Shown: in pieces, positions 17,748-27,937 of the stretch
Layout: every line of letters begins with the position of its first letter
How positions within the stretch are numbered: position 1 is the first letter of the stretch
NCBI GenBank assembly: GCA_030540405.1
Contig: JAUNWH010000006.1
Coordinates: forward strand, 20,065 to 84,064
From: Spirochaetales bacterium
GTDB taxonomy: Bacteria; Spirochaetota; Spirochaetia; Treponematales; Treponemataceae
DNA length: 64,000 nt
Direction: 5' to 3'
Made by a program: the position numbers and the translations under genes
Notes under the pieces: generated by a model
Seen by the model: the letters and a program-made list of their open reading frames with translations, nothing else
Told to the model about the DNA's origin: nothing
Database searches by the model: none

Positions 17748-19166
17748 ATGCAGAGGACTTTTAAAATCCGCACATTGCTTTTTGTCTTTAACGGACTTTT
17801 GCTTGCATCTGGATTTACCATTTTGCTTTTTGTGTGCCTTTGGGCTTTGGAAAGCACCGCAGTTGATCAGACTGAAGCAAACTTAAAATCGTTCGCGCAT
17901 TCGCTTGCAAAAATAATTCCGCAGGATGAAAAAAACGCGGACACTTTTATAAAAGATCTTACGCATTCAGATAACTCGTTCAGGATTACGCTTATAAATC
18001 AGGACGGAACAGTTGCGGCGGATTCAGTTTCTAATCCAAGCGAAATGGAAAACCACAGCTACAGAAAAGAAGTGCGCATGGCTTTGGCAGGAAAAGAATC
18101 AAGTTCAATTCACACAAGCTCTACAAACGGAAAAAGGTTTATGTACTATGCGATTCCGCTTTCCGCAAACGAATTTTTTTCCGCGCTTAGAATTTCCATG
18201 CCGGTTGAAGAAACTGTGTTCTTTTCGTCTTCCACAAAAAATACTTTTGTAATTTCAACAATTTTGATTTTTGCGCTTGTGCTGCTTGTTTCATTTTATA
18301 TTTCAAGCAAAACTGTACGTCCGATTTTGCTAATGAAAAAGGCAACGGAAGAATACGCAAAAGGCAACTTTGATTTTCACTTGAACATTTCTTCGCCTCA
18401 GGAAATGGCGGAACTTGCGCAGTCGTTCAATTCAATGACAGACAGAATTACGCAGAACATTCAGAGCTTAAAAAAAGTTGAGCAAATCCGAAAAGATTTT
18501 GTTGCGAATGTAAGCCACGAATTAAAAACGCCGGTAACTTCAATAAAAGGATTTACAGAAACTTTGCTTGATGACGGAATCAACGAGCCTGAAACCGCAA
18601 AGCATTTTCTTGGAATCATCAACACGCAATGCGAACGTCTCATAAATATAATAGAAGACTTGCTCACGTTAAGCCGGCTTGAAACAGACAACGGAGTTCT
18701 TGAAACCGTAAAAACAAATCTTGTGCAGATTGCAAAAAAAGCCTGCTCAAATCTTGAAAGCTTAGCAAGTGAAAAGCAAATCAAAATAAATTTCAGTTCA
18801 AGCAAAAAGGAAATTTTTATAAAAGGAAATCCGGGACTTCTTGAACAGGTGATAACAAATTTAATCGACAACTCGGTGAAATACTGTCCAGACAAAAGCA
18901 TTGTTTCCTGCTCCCTTTCTGAAAATTCCGGCAAAGCAAAAATAATCGTGGAAGACAACGGAAACGGAATTCCAGATGAATACAAGGACAGAATTTTTGA
19001 AAGGTTCTACAGAGTTGACAAAGGAAGAAGCCGCGAGCACGGAGGCACTGGACTTGGTCTTTCCATTGCAAGGCACATTGTGAACATCCACGGCGGAACT
19101 ATAAAAGAAACTGGACGACCGGACAAAAAGAAAGGCGCGCATTTTGAAATAGAGCTTCCACTTTAA
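17748..19166 (+). CDS. phoR: Phosphate-regulon sensor histidine kinase PhoR
   Basis: 472 aa from the ATG at 17748, with GAGGA nine bases upstream. One transmembrane helix lies near residues 10-35 and a second near 165-185, enclosing an extracytoplasmic sensor region. A HAMP linker follows, then the HisKA box FVANVSHELKTP with phosphoacceptor His257. The ATPase domain has the N box (NLIDNSVKYC), G1 (DNGNGIP), F box (FERFYRVD) and G2 (GGTGLGLSIA). It is paired with PhoB. A PhoR role rests on the pairing, the Pho boxes and the nearby pst genes. Confidence 0.87.
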   Translation: MQRTFKIRTLLFVFNGLLLASGFTILLFVCLWALESTAVDQTEANLKSFAHSLAKIIPQDEKNADTFIKDLTHSDNSFRITLINQDGTVAADSVSNPSEMENHSYRKEVRMALAGKESSSIHTSSTNGKRFMYYAIPLSANEFFSALRISMPVEETVFFSSSTKNTFVISTILIFALVLLVSFYISSKTVRPILLMKKATEEYAKGNFDFHLNISSPQEMAELAQSFNSMTDRITQNIQSLKKVEQIRKDFVANVSHELKTPVTSIKGFTETLLDDGINEPETAKHFLGIINTQCERLINIIEDLLTLSRLETDNGVLETVKTNLVQIAKKACSNLESLASEKQIKINFSSSKKEIFIKGNPGLLEQVITNLIDNSVKYCPDKSIVSCSLSENSGKAKIIVEDNGNGIPDEYKDRIFERFYRVDKGRSREHGGTGLGLSIARHIVNIHGGTIKETGRPDKKKGAHFEIELPL

Positions 19167-19227
19167 AATATTTCAGCTAAACGCAATTAATTCTGCATAA
19201 AATATTTTTTTTAGTTAATTATATTGT

Positions 19228-19899
19228 ATGCAGAATTACATTTTAGATTGCTCCAAATCCGGCAAGCAGCCAAACATACGAGAACTTACGCTTTTAAATG
19301 GAATTTCCTATCCTGATGACGAAGAGCTTATAATGCTCATTCTGGGAAAAGGCACAAAAAACAATCCAATCGAAAGTCTTGCTGAAAAAGTTACAAAAGC
19401 AATAAATTCCAGCAACGATGAAGAGCTTATTCCCAATCTGAAAAAAATAGAAGGAATGGGAGAAAGCCGCGCGCTCATAATTGCAGCCGCATTGGAGCTT
19501 GGAAGAAGAAGACGCGGAATTTTGCGTTCATCAATAAATGCGCCAAAAGATGTGATTCCGTTTTTGCAGCACTACACGCTCATGCCGACCGAGCATTTTA
19601 TTACAGTTACAGTAAACGGCGCAAAAGAAATTTTAAGCACAAGAGTTGTTTCAGTAGGAACAATAAACAAAGCGCTCATTCATCCACGTGAAGTTTTTGC
19701 AAACGCAGTTTCTGAATACGCATCTGGAATTATCTGTTGCCACAATCATCCGTGCGGACAATGCTATCCAAGCAACGCAGATATTGATTCCACAAAAGTT
19801 CTTCAAAAAGCAGCAAAAATTTTGGGTATTGTATTTATGGACCACATCATAATAACAAAAGAAGACTATTTTAGTTTTTTGGAACACGGAATGCTATGA
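19228..19899 (+). CDS. radC: RadC family JAB/MPN-domain protein
   Basis: 223 aa. The N-terminal half has the UPF0758 helix-hairpin-helix segment (GMGESRALIIAAALELGRR). The C-terminal half is the JAMM metalloprotease-like domain with HNHPCGQCYPSNAD, giving the zinc ligands His, His and Asp. RadC proteins were once linked to DNA repair; their biochemical role remains unsettled. It stands alone after phoR. No good ribosome site is seen. Confidence 0.9.
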   Translation: MQNYILDCSKSGKQPNIRELTLLNGISYPDDEELIMLILGKGTKNNPIESLAEKVTKAINSSNDEELIPNLKKIEGMGESRALIIAAALELGRRRRGILRSSINAPKDVIPFLQHYTLMPTEHFITVTVNGAKEILSTRVVSVGTINKALIHPREVFANAVSEYASGIICCHNHPCGQCYPSNADIDSTKVLQKAAKILGIVFMDHIIITKEDYFSFLEHGML

Positions 19900-19938
19900 A
19901 AGTTGAATTTTGCAATAAAAGTTATTATATTTTTCAGC

Positions 19939-21180
19939 ATGAAACTCTACTCAAAAAAACAGCTTGTTACTTATTCAATTTCAACAGGAATTCTTGCAGC
20001 AGCCGCAGTTTCCTTGTTTTTCACTTTTTTCAAAAATGATTCTTCAAAAAAATCCGGCAAAGAAATTTCAGCAATAGAAAAAACTAAGGCAGAATTAAAA
20101 GAAGAAATTCCGCAGTCATTTGAAGCATTTTCTGTCGCGGTGGAAAACAGTTCATACACGCAGGACGAATCACAAAACATTTCAGTTTACGAAAAATGCA
20201 ACGAGGCAGTTGTAAACATCACTACAAAAGTAATGGGCTACAACTGGTTTTACGAGCCGATTGTGACGGAAAGCGGTTCTGGCTCCGGCTCAATTATCGA
20301 CAAGCGCGGATACGTTGTAACAAATGTCCATGTAATAGAAAAAGCTTCCGTAATTAATATTTCGCTTGCAGACGGAACAACTTACGAAGGAACAGTTGTA
20401 GGACAAGACATAGAAAGCGACATTGCCGTTTTAAAGTTCGAGCCTGCAAAAGGAGCTGACTTAAAAACAATTTCTTTCGGAAATTCTGAAAGCCTCAAGG
20501 TCGGACAAAAAGTTATTGCTATTGGAAATCCATTTGCACTTGAACGCACAATGACAACAGGAATCATTTCAGGGCTTGGTCGTCCAATTCAAAAAAGCGC
20601 AAATGTAATAATCCGAAACATGATTCAAACTGACGCCGCAATCAATCCGGGAAATTCAGGCGGACCGCTTTTAGACAGCCAAGGACGCATGATTGGAATC
20701 AACACAATGATTTATTCTTCCAGCGGATCTTCTGCCGGAGTCGGATTCGCAATTCCAGCAAGTACAGCCCGGCGGGTTGTAAGCGATCTTTTAAAATACG
20801 GAAAAGTAAACCGCGGCACAATGAAACTTTCGCTCGTCCAGAACACAGCCCGAATCGCAAACTTTGCAGGATATGAAATTTCTTCCGGCATGATTGTAAG
20901 CAGCGTAAGAAAAGGAAGCAAGGCGGATCAGGCAGGAATTAAAGGCGGAACTCAAGCTGTACAGTACGGCACTTTTAATCCGCAGACAATTTACCTTGGC
21001 GGCGACATCATAACAGAAATCAACGGAATAAAAATTTCAAAGCTTGCGGACTACTACAGCGCAATCGAAGACAAGGTTCCGGGCGACGTTGTAACCATAA
21101 CTGTTTACCGCAACAGAAAATTTGAAAAGCTGAAAGTAGAACTTGAGCCGTCCAGCAACTCCGCTAATTCAAATATATAA
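19939..21180 (+). CDS. HtrA/DegP-like periplasmic serine protease
   Basis: 413 aa from the ATG at 19939. A single N-terminal hydrophobic helix (residues about 10-30) would anchor it in the inner membrane facing the periplasm. The trypsin-like catalytic triad is His131 (TNVHVIE), Asp161 (ESDIAVLK) and Ser240 (NPGNSGGPLL). One PDZ domain follows (about 295-405). One PDZ and a membrane anchor make it DegS/HtrA-like rather than a two-PDZ DegP. It would degrade misfolded envelope proteins. A terminator-like hairpin lies downstream. Confidence 0.92.
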   Translation: MKLYSKKQLVTYSISTGILAAAAVSLFFTFFKNDSSKKSGKEISAIEKTKAELKEEIPQSFEAFSVAVENSSYTQDESQNISVYEKCNEAVVNITTKVMGYNWFYEPIVTESGSGSGSIIDKRGYVVTNVHVIEKASVINISLADGTTYEGTVVGQDIESDIAVLKFEPAKGADLKTISFGNSESLKVGQKVIAIGNPFALERTMTTGIISGLGRPIQKSANVIIRNMIQTDAAINPGNSGGPLLDSQGRMIGINTMIYSSSGSSAGVGFAIPASTARRVVSDLLKYGKVNRGTMKLSLVQNTARIANFAGYEISSGMIVSSVRKGSKADQAGIKGGTQAVQYGTFNPQTIYLGGDIITEINGIKISKLADYYSAIEDKVPGDVVTITVYRNRKFEKLKVELEPSSNSANSNI

Positions 21181-21258
21181 AAATAAATTGTAATTTTTCA
21201 TAATATCAAATAAGTTATAAAACTGAATGAATAAAAAATACCGAAACGGAAGCGAAAA

Positions 21259-21289
21259 AGCAGAATTGGCGTAATTTGCTGTTTTTTTT
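21259..21289 (+). terminator. Probable terminator after the htrA-like gene
   Basis: AGCAGAATT pairs with AATTTGCT around loop GGCGT with one bulged G, then a run of eight Ts. The rest of the 305-bp gap to uvrB is AT-rich with no recognised feature. Confidence 0.55.
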
Positions 21290-21485
21290 GGCGTATGGCA
21301 TAAAAGGAAATAACAAAGAGTTTCGAATAGAAAATTTTTGTTATTTCTTCCAACAAAAAAAAAATTGCAACCCTAGCCAATTATGATTTTCCGTTGAAAG
21401 TGCAGGTATTTTTTTGTTCTTCTATAATATATTTTGACATAAATAAACAATAGATTTTTTTTTATAGTTTATCTAAAATAAATGC

Positions 21486-23483
21486 ATGAGAAAATTTCAT
21501 GTTGTTTCTCCTTTTGAACCTTCTGGAGATCAGCCAAACGCAATAAAAAAACTTTCCGAAGGATTTTTCCGCGGAGACAAATATCAGACTTTAAAAGGCG
21601 TTACAGGAAGCGGAAAAACTTTCACAATGGCAAAAATAATTGAAGCAGTTCAGCGTCCAACTTTAATTATCAGCCACAACAAAACTCTTTCTGCCCAGCT
21701 TTACAGAGAATTCAAAACATTTTTTCCAGACAATGCCGTAGAATATTTTGTAAGCTACTACGATTATTATCAGCCGGAAGCCTATGTTCCTGCGCGCGAC
21801 TTGTATATAGAAAAAGACGCTTCCATAAATAAAGAAATCGACAAGCTTCGCCTCGCCGCGACTTACGCATTAATGGAACGACGCGATGTAATTATCGTTG
21901 CGACCGTCAGCTGCATTTATGGACTTGGAATGCCTGACCTCTACAAGGAAATGCGGATTCATGTTGAAAAAGGAAACGAGCTTGACACGCACGAAATCGC
22001 ATCAAGACTTATTTCAATTCAGTATGAGCGAAACGACATGATTCTTGAGCGCGGAAAATTCAGAATCAAAGGCGACACAATTGAAATTTTTCCGCCTTAC
22101 ATGGAAACAGATGAAGCCTACAAAATTGAACTTGACTTTGATCAAATTTCACGCATAAAAAGATTCAATGCAATTTCTGGAGAAACAATAGAAGAGCTTG
22201 ACGAGCTTCAGCTTTATCCTGCCAAGCACTTTGTTGTTCCGCGCGACCAGATGGCAAGCGTTACGGAAAAAATTCAGGCTGAACTTGATGCGCGTCTTGA
22301 AGAGCTTCGTTCAGCCGGAAAAATTCTTGAAGCCGAGCGTTTAAAAACACGCACAACTTACGACCTTGAAATGATGAAGGAAATGGGCTACTGCTCTGGA
22401 ATTGAAAATTATTCAGGTCCGATTTCCGGGCGAAAAAGAGGAGATCCGCCTGCAACTTTGCTTCATTATTTTCCTGATGATTTTCTTTGCATGATTGACG
22501 AGGCGCATGTTTCTGTTCCGCAGATTGGAGCAATGTACGAAGGCGACAGGGCACGCAAGCAAAACTTAATTGACTTCGGATTCAGGCTTCCAAGCGCACT
22601 GGACAACCGCCCGCTAAAAATTGATGAGTTCACAAAAAAAATGAATCAGGTGATTTTTGTAACTGCGACTCCACGCCCGGAAGAAATTAAAAAGTCAACG
22701 CAAGTCGTGGAGCAGCTTATCCGCCCGACAGGACTTCTTGATCCAAAAATTGAAGTGCGCCCAAGCGAAGGGCAGATGCAGGATATTTTTAAAGAAGTCA
22801 GCGCGCGCATAAAAAAAGGCGAACGTTCATTGATTCTTACGCTTACAAAAAAAATGGCGGAAGACTTAACAGACTATCTTTCCGAGCTGAATTTAAAAGT
22901 CAAATACATTCATTCTGAAATTGACACTTTCGAGCGCGTTGAAATCTTAAAAAGCCTACGCACTGGAGAAACAGACGTTTTAATTGGAATCAACCTTTTG
23001 CGTGAAGGAATCGACTTGCCGGAAGTTTCGCTGATTGCAATTCTTGATGCAGACAAAATCGGATTTTTAAGAAGCACAACTTCACTGATTCAGATTATAG
23101 GACGAGCCGCACGAAATGCCGACGGAACAGTTTTAATGTACGCAGACAGAATGAGCGATGCAATGAAAGAAGCCATCGATGAAACAAAACGCCGCCGTTC
23201 AATTCAAGAAGCGTACAACAAGGAACACGGAATTGTTCCAAAGACAATCAAAAAGGCAGTTGAAGATATTCTTGAGCATCAAAAAGAAGACGCAGAGCAG
23301 GAAGCAAACATAAAGCTCGAAGCACTTAAAAAGAACACAAATCTTTTTATCGCCCAGCAAAGAAAAAAACTTCTTGACCTGATGAAAAAAGAAATGTCAG
23401 AAGCAGCCGACCGACTTGATTATGAGCAGGCAGCTGTCTTGCGCGACCAGATTATAGAAATAGAAAAAACTTACGGAAAATAA
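21486..23483 (+). CDS. uvrB: Excinuclease ABC subunit B
   Basis: 665 aa, full length for UvrB. Motifs in order: the Q-like GDQPNAI, Walker A GVTGSGKTFT near residue 38, the beta-hairpin region YYDYYQPEAYVP near 95, the DEAH-type MIDEAHVS near 340, SLILTLTKKMAEDL, the helicase motif VI IQIIGRAARN, and a C-terminal UVR domain (LDYEQAAVLRDQI) that binds UvrC. It verifies DNA damage in nucleotide-excision repair. ATG start taken at 21486. Confidence 0.97.
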   Translation: MRKFHVVSPFEPSGDQPNAIKKLSEGFFRGDKYQTLKGVTGSGKTFTMAKIIEAVQRPTLIISHNKTLSAQLYREFKTFFPDNAVEYFVSYYDYYQPEAYVPARDLYIEKDASINKEIDKLRLAATYALMERRDVIIVATVSCIYGLGMPDLYKEMRIHVEKGNELDTHEIASRLISIQYERNDMILERGKFRIKGDTIEIFPPYMETDEAYKIELDFDQISRIKRFNAISGETIEELDELQLYPAKHFVVPRDQMASVTEKIQAELDARLEELRSAGKILEAERLKTRTTYDLEMMKEMGYCSGIENYSGPISGRKRGDPPATLLHYFPDDFLCMIDEAHVSVPQIGAMYEGDRARKQNLIDFGFRLPSALDNRPLKIDEFTKKMNQVIFVTATPRPEEIKKSTQVVEQLIRPTGLLDPKIEVRPSEGQMQDIFKEVSARIKKGERSLILTLTKKMAEDLTDYLSELNLKVKYIHSEIDTFERVEILKSLRTGETDVLIGINLLREGIDLPEVSLIAILDADKIGFLRSTTSLIQIIGRAARNADGTVLMYADRMSDAMKEAIDETKRRRSIQEAYNKEHGIVPKTIKKAVEDILEHQKEDAEQEANIKLEALKKNTNLFIAQQRKKLLDLMKKEMSEAADRLDYEQAAVLRDQIIEIEKTYGK

Positions 23484-23506
23484 ATAGCAGCCTTTTCGGG
23501 GAACTT

Positions 23507-25828
23507 ATGAAAACGAAAAATTTTTTTTTAGCATGTTTTATTATGTCAGTTTTGATTTTGCCAAATTCTTTCTCACAGACAAAGAGAACGCAATCTCAAA
23601 ACGGAAGGGCAATTTCCTTTATTCCAAAATTCGAGCTTAAAATAAATGAAAACAAAATGCCGGGCGCAGTTTCAGGAAAAAGCACGCTGTGCGAAATCAG
23701 CTCTGTTGCCTACGAGCCGAAAGGTCCAATTGAGCCGAACACTTTTTTTTCTGCAACGGTAACTTATAAGGCGACAGGCGAAAATTATTTTACGGAACAG
23801 ACAAAGCTTTCTCCTGTAAATAAGACAAATGCGAAAATCATAAAAAGAGATAAAAGAACGCTCGTCGTAAAATACATAAAAACTCAGCCTCAAAAAGATG
23901 AAGAATCTGTCGCAGCCAAAAGAAACATAAAGCAGGAAAAAGAAATTGAAAAAGAAAAAGCCCTCGCAACTGACACTTCGGAGCAAGAGCAATGGAAAGG
24001 CGCGCCGGCAATTTTGAGACGTACTCCGTTTGAATTTGAAGGCGGAAACGGAACTGCCGAAAATCCGTTCTTAATAAAAACAGCAGAGCAGCTAAACTCA
24101 ATCAGATTCGGGCTTGATTTTCATTACAAGCTGATTTCAGACATCGACCTTTCAAAATGGGGAAACTGGATTCCAATCGGCGGAACTCCGTCTTATGGCG
24201 GCTCACATGGCGGACAAACATATCAAGAAGCGGATGAAGGCGGCGGAAGATTTACAGGCTCGCTCGACGGAAACGGACACGTAATCTCAGGAATGATGAT
24301 AATCGACCATAGAGACGACATCTTTATGGGAACAGATGAAGCAGAACGTTCCTATGCGCTTTTTGCGGAAATGATAGCCCCGAAAGATTTAAAACAAAAG
24401 CAAAACGGCTTTATAAAAAATCTCGGAATCGTAAACTATACAATCGATGTGAGCTACACAAAACTAAAATACAAATGCACGCTCAATGCGGCGGCACTTT
24501 CAACATCGGCGGCAAGCAGAACATTTGAAAACTGCTATTCATCAGGCGGAAAAATCAAAATCCACACAAGGCGAGAAAATGAAGAGGAAACATTTGTGAC
24601 AATTTACGCAGGCGGTCTTGTCTCGTCTGCAATCCACACAAAAGTCATAAACTGCTACAACACATCTCCGCTTATAATCACAACAGGTGACACGGACTAT
24701 ATAAACACACAAATCGGAAGCAAACGGATGGTTATGGCAGGCGGAATCACCGCGCAGACAGCTTACAGCGATTTTATCGGCTGCATGAATTCAGGCGAAA
24801 TTTCAGTTTCTTACGCAAACTGGGGACTTGCTTCCCTTTCTGCAGGAATCGCGGCAAGAGTTACAATCGACGACGCGCCGGAAAACATATACAGTGCGCC
24901 GCCGTCAGGAGCAACAAACATAACAAGCTGCTACAACATCGGAACAATCCGCGGAACTTACGTCGCAGGCGTTATGGGCTACACAGGAACTGACTGCTAC
25001 ATAAGCGACTGCTACAACGCAGGAAATCTTGAAATCGACGAGCTGAACCCAAACAAAGACCCTAACCTGATAATAAAAGCCGACATCGCAGTTCCAATCT
25101 GCAAGATTTTCAATTACGGCAAAAAATACGTTCACGACAATGGAATAAATGTCGTTTCAGGTGAAAGATGGACTGATTCTCAAAAGCTCGGAAGAAAAAT
25201 CCTAAAGGCGATTCCTGAAGACAAGCTCGGAATCAAAAAAAGCGTGCCGGAATCCCCTGTTCAAGTCGGAGATTTTTCAGACGTGATGTCAAACGACATT
25301 TTCGCTCTTTCTGTTCCGTGGGCAGTTGAAAAAGGAATCGCAAAGCCTTCATCAAAAACAAAATTCTCTCCTAACGAGACTTGCACGCGCGGACAAGTTC
25401 TCACTTACATTTATCGCTGGAACGGCTCGCCAAAATCTTCAATAAAAAATCCATTCAAAGATGTAAAGCCAAGCGACAGTTTCTATAACGCGGCTCTCTG
25501 GGCATACGAAAGAGGACTTTTCAAAGGAAACACTCTAAACGGAAACCAGCCTTGCACTCGTGGAGACGCAATCGAATTCTTATGGAAATACGCGAATTCC
25601 TATCCGATGAATCCGGCGGACAATTTTACCGACGTTCCGCGCTCATCAAAATATCATTCTGCCGTCTCCTGGGCTTACTGGATGAGAATTGCGACAGGCA
25701 CAACACAAACAACGTTCGAGCCTGAATCAGCCTGCACAAAAGCGCAAATCGTAACGTTCATTTATAATTTGGAACATTCGCACTTTATGGACTGGCTAAA
25801 AATGATTTTGGAGCAATCTGAGCAATAA
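23507..25828 (+). CDS. Exported beta-helix protein with C-terminal S-layer-homology domains
   Basis: 773 aa. A signal peptide (FLACFIMSVLILPNSFS) is followed by a Lys/Glu-rich region. From about 170 to 560 there is a repeat-rich solenoid resembling GLUG/pectate-lyase-type domains: IKTAEQLNSIRFGLDFHY, FTGSLDGNGHVISGM, and several ENCYSSGG / SCYNIGTI turns. Three SLH units follow at about 590-760 (SVPWAVEKGIAKP, KDVKPSDSFYNAALWAYERG, TDVPRSSKYHSAVSWAY). SLH domains anchor proteins to cell-wall or surface polymers. It is a close paralogue of the gene at 27938. Confidence 0.82.
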   Translation: MKTKNFFLACFIMSVLILPNSFSQTKRTQSQNGRAISFIPKFELKINENKMPGAVSGKSTLCEISSVAYEPKGPIEPNTFFSATVTYKATGENYFTEQTKLSPVNKTNAKIIKRDKRTLVVKYIKTQPQKDEESVAAKRNIKQEKEIEKEKALATDTSEQEQWKGAPAILRRTPFEFEGGNGTAENPFLIKTAEQLNSIRFGLDFHYKLISDIDLSKWGNWIPIGGTPSYGGSHGGQTYQEADEGGGRFTGSLDGNGHVISGMMIIDHRDDIFMGTDEAERSYALFAEMIAPKDLKQKQNGFIKNLGIVNYTIDVSYTKLKYKCTLNAAALSTSAASRTFENCYSSGGKIKIHTRRENEEETFVTIYAGGLVSSAIHTKVINCYNTSPLIITTGDTDYINTQIGSKRMVMAGGITAQTAYSDFIGCMNSGEISVSYANWGLASLSAGIAARVTIDDAPENIYSAPPSGATNITSCYNIGTIRGTYVAGVMGYTGTDCYISDCYNAGNLEIDELNPNKDPNLIIKADIAVPICKIFNYGKKYVHDNGINVVSGERWTDSQKLGRKILKAIPEDKLGIKKSVPESPVQVGDFSDVMSNDIFALSVPWAVEKGIAKPSSKTKFSPNETCTRGQVLTYIYRWNGSPKSSIKNPFKDVKPSDSFYNAALWAYERGLFKGNTLNGNQPCTRGDAIEFLWKYANSYPMNPADNFTDVPRSSKYHSAVSWAYWMRIATGTTQTTFEPESACTKAQIVTFIYNLEHSHFMDWLKMILEQSEQ

Positions 25829-25893
25829 AAATAGAAAAAGTCATTGAACTAAAAAAATGACAAACCGAAAAAAATCAAAATTTGGAGAATAAA

Positions 25894-27879
25894 ATGAAAA
25901 AAACAGCTTTCAGGATTTTTATCTTAACCGGCGTGGCAATTTTTGCTTTGCAGAATTCTTTTGCGCAAAAACGAAGTCCGGCTTACGTCTGGCCAGAAAA
26001 CACAACAGGAGATTATCCTTACTACACGCAGGCGCAGGCGGATTTTTTGTGTTCTGACATAAACCAAACAACGCTTGTAATCACAGATGAAAAAATCAAA
26101 AAAGCAGGAATAAATCCTGACAACAAAGAAAAAATAAGCCGTTATCTTTATGAAACAACAACTCCAGAAGAACGCGCACGAATAAAAACAATAATTCTCG
26201 ATGTTGTCAATCCTGATGCAGAACCATTATTTGCATACAACCACCTTATGAACTGGTCTCATGTTTATCCCCGGAATTTAAAGAATCTGTGGCTTAGTCC
26301 AAAAGTCGATGTAAGAAAATTTCTCAAGGAAGTTAGAGATGTAAAAGCAAAATCAATGTTTGAATCAACAAACACGCCAATGAATTCGTGGGACTGCACG
26401 CTTTACGTTCCTGAAAATCAGCTTCCGAAAGGAATGAGAGGAATTTTTGAAAATCCTGACGACATGCTTTCAAGCTATCTTCTTCTTAGGTTCAGGACAA
26501 AAACTTACACAGGAGATGTTTATTCAGCGGCGAAACTTGGAGACAAGGCGACAAAACTGCATTGCAATAATCACGTTTATAATGAAAGACTTGCCACAAT
26601 CGACAAGCTTTACAAAAAATCAACCTGCAAAAACATCAACAAATATTATTATTCCTGCGAATTCTGCGGAAAATGCGAATACAATCCAAATCATACATTT
26701 TCATACGAACTTTCTGAAGACAAGCCCGAGCCTATTGAAGACGGAAGATTTTACGGACATCATTTTATCGACCATAAAATCACAAAAGAAAATTTCGTCG
26801 GAATAAATTCAAGAGGAGAACGCGTCTACTGGAAATCCTGCTCACAATGCGGAAACAACGTAAAAGACTGCAACAGTTCTCCTAAAGTTTTCAACAGGGC
26901 GACATTTGACTTTGCGCTTGGGACAGGCTTTGACGGAACTTATGAGCAATATATGGAAATTATAACAAAGCAATGGAACACAGTTTATAAAGATGAAGCA
27001 CTAGAAAACGCTTCTCTTGAATTTGACGGACCAACTTCTTTTGCAGTTCTTGATAAAGTTGCAAAGGCAAAAGTCAGCGGCAAGGCAGAAAACGACGTGA
27101 ACTGGGCTTTTCAAAACGACTTGGTTAACGAAAAACTTTTTGGAAACGACTACACAGCAAAAATCACAAAACTGCAATGCGCCTCTCTCGCAGTAAACCT
27201 TGCAGAAAAAGTGTCAGGCAAAGCAATTGTGCCTGCTTCAAAATTAACTTTTTCTGACACGGAAAATATTTACGCAAGAAAAGCCGCTGCGGCAGGAATC
27301 GCAAAATCATCAGGAACTTTCAATCCGAACGCAATTCTAAGCCGTCAGCAAATGGCAACATATTTTTACCGCGCGCTTAAATATGTAAAAAAGAATTCTC
27401 ACATCAAGTACACGCCCTACACTCCAAAGCTTGAAAAATATAGCGACAACGCACAGATTGCAAAATGGGCAAGAGAGCCGATGGGCTTTATGGACACGCT
27501 CGGCTTAATCGAAAAAACTTCAGAAAAGACAATTTCTCCGGAAGCGCCTTGTACAATTGAAAACGCGATTGTTACAGCAAGCAAAAGTTTTTATGCGGAC
27601 AAAATCGGCTGGTATCAGGCACGAACAGTTGTGGAAGCAGATGCAAGATTCTATTCTTCAAACAGAACTGCACAGCATTTCTTGGACTGCGCTCTTTCAG
27701 GAGATGACTGGGGCGGCTGGCTTAAATACGTTTACACAGGCGGAACACGCATCTGGGTTACAGGTCCAAGAGTCGGAAGTTCGAGAGATTACGCAAGGCA
27801 TTATCCTACAAAGAATCCGTATAACGGCGAGACAATATATGTGATTGCAGAAGATTTCTTGCCGATAAAAGCAGATTAA
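25894..27879 (+). CDS. Exported protein with SLH-like domains and Cys-rich segment
   Basis: 661 aa from the ATG at 25894, preceded by TTTGGAG. Signal peptide: IFILTGVAIFALQNSFAQ. Residues about 245-330 hold four CxxC-like pairs (CEFCGKC, CSQCGNN and nearby), which could bind zinc or form disulfides. SLH-like units follow from about 400 (VNWAFQNDLVNEKLFG, RKAAAAGIAKSSGTFNPN). No enzymatic motif is recognised. It lies between two paralogous SLH proteins, so the three likely act together at the surface. Confidence 0.72.
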   Translation: MKKTAFRIFILTGVAIFALQNSFAQKRSPAYVWPENTTGDYPYYTQAQADFLCSDINQTTLVITDEKIKKAGINPDNKEKISRYLYETTTPEERARIKTIILDVVNPDAEPLFAYNHLMNWSHVYPRNLKNLWLSPKVDVRKFLKEVRDVKAKSMFESTNTPMNSWDCTLYVPENQLPKGMRGIFENPDDMLSSYLLLRFRTKTYTGDVYSAAKLGDKATKLHCNNHVYNERLATIDKLYKKSTCKNINKYYYSCEFCGKCEYNPNHTFSYELSEDKPEPIEDGRFYGHHFIDHKITKENFVGINSRGERVYWKSCSQCGNNVKDCNSSPKVFNRATFDFALGTGFDGTYEQYMEIITKQWNTVYKDEALENASLEFDGPTSFAVLDKVAKAKVSGKAENDVNWAFQNDLVNEKLFGNDYTAKITKLQCASLAVNLAEKVSGKAIVPASKLTFSDTENIYARKAAAAGIAKSSGTFNPNAILSRQQMATYFYRALKYVKKNSHIKYTPYTPKLEKYSDNAQIAKWAREPMGFMDTLGLIEKTSEKTISPEAPCTIENAIVTASKSFYADKIGWYQARTVVEADARFYSSNRTAQHFLDCALSGDDWGGWLKYVYTGGTRIWVTGPRVGSSRDYARHYPTKNPYNGETIYVIAEDFLPIKAD

Positions 27880-27937
27880 AAACTTTTGCTAAAAATTATT
27901 TTGGAACAATTAGGTCGAAAATATTATGGAGGAAAAA

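Noticed and set aside
27445..27456. Another TATAGCGA match in the host SLH gene
   Set aside because: Only eight bases match, inside coding sequence, with no -10/ATG layout; judged chance.
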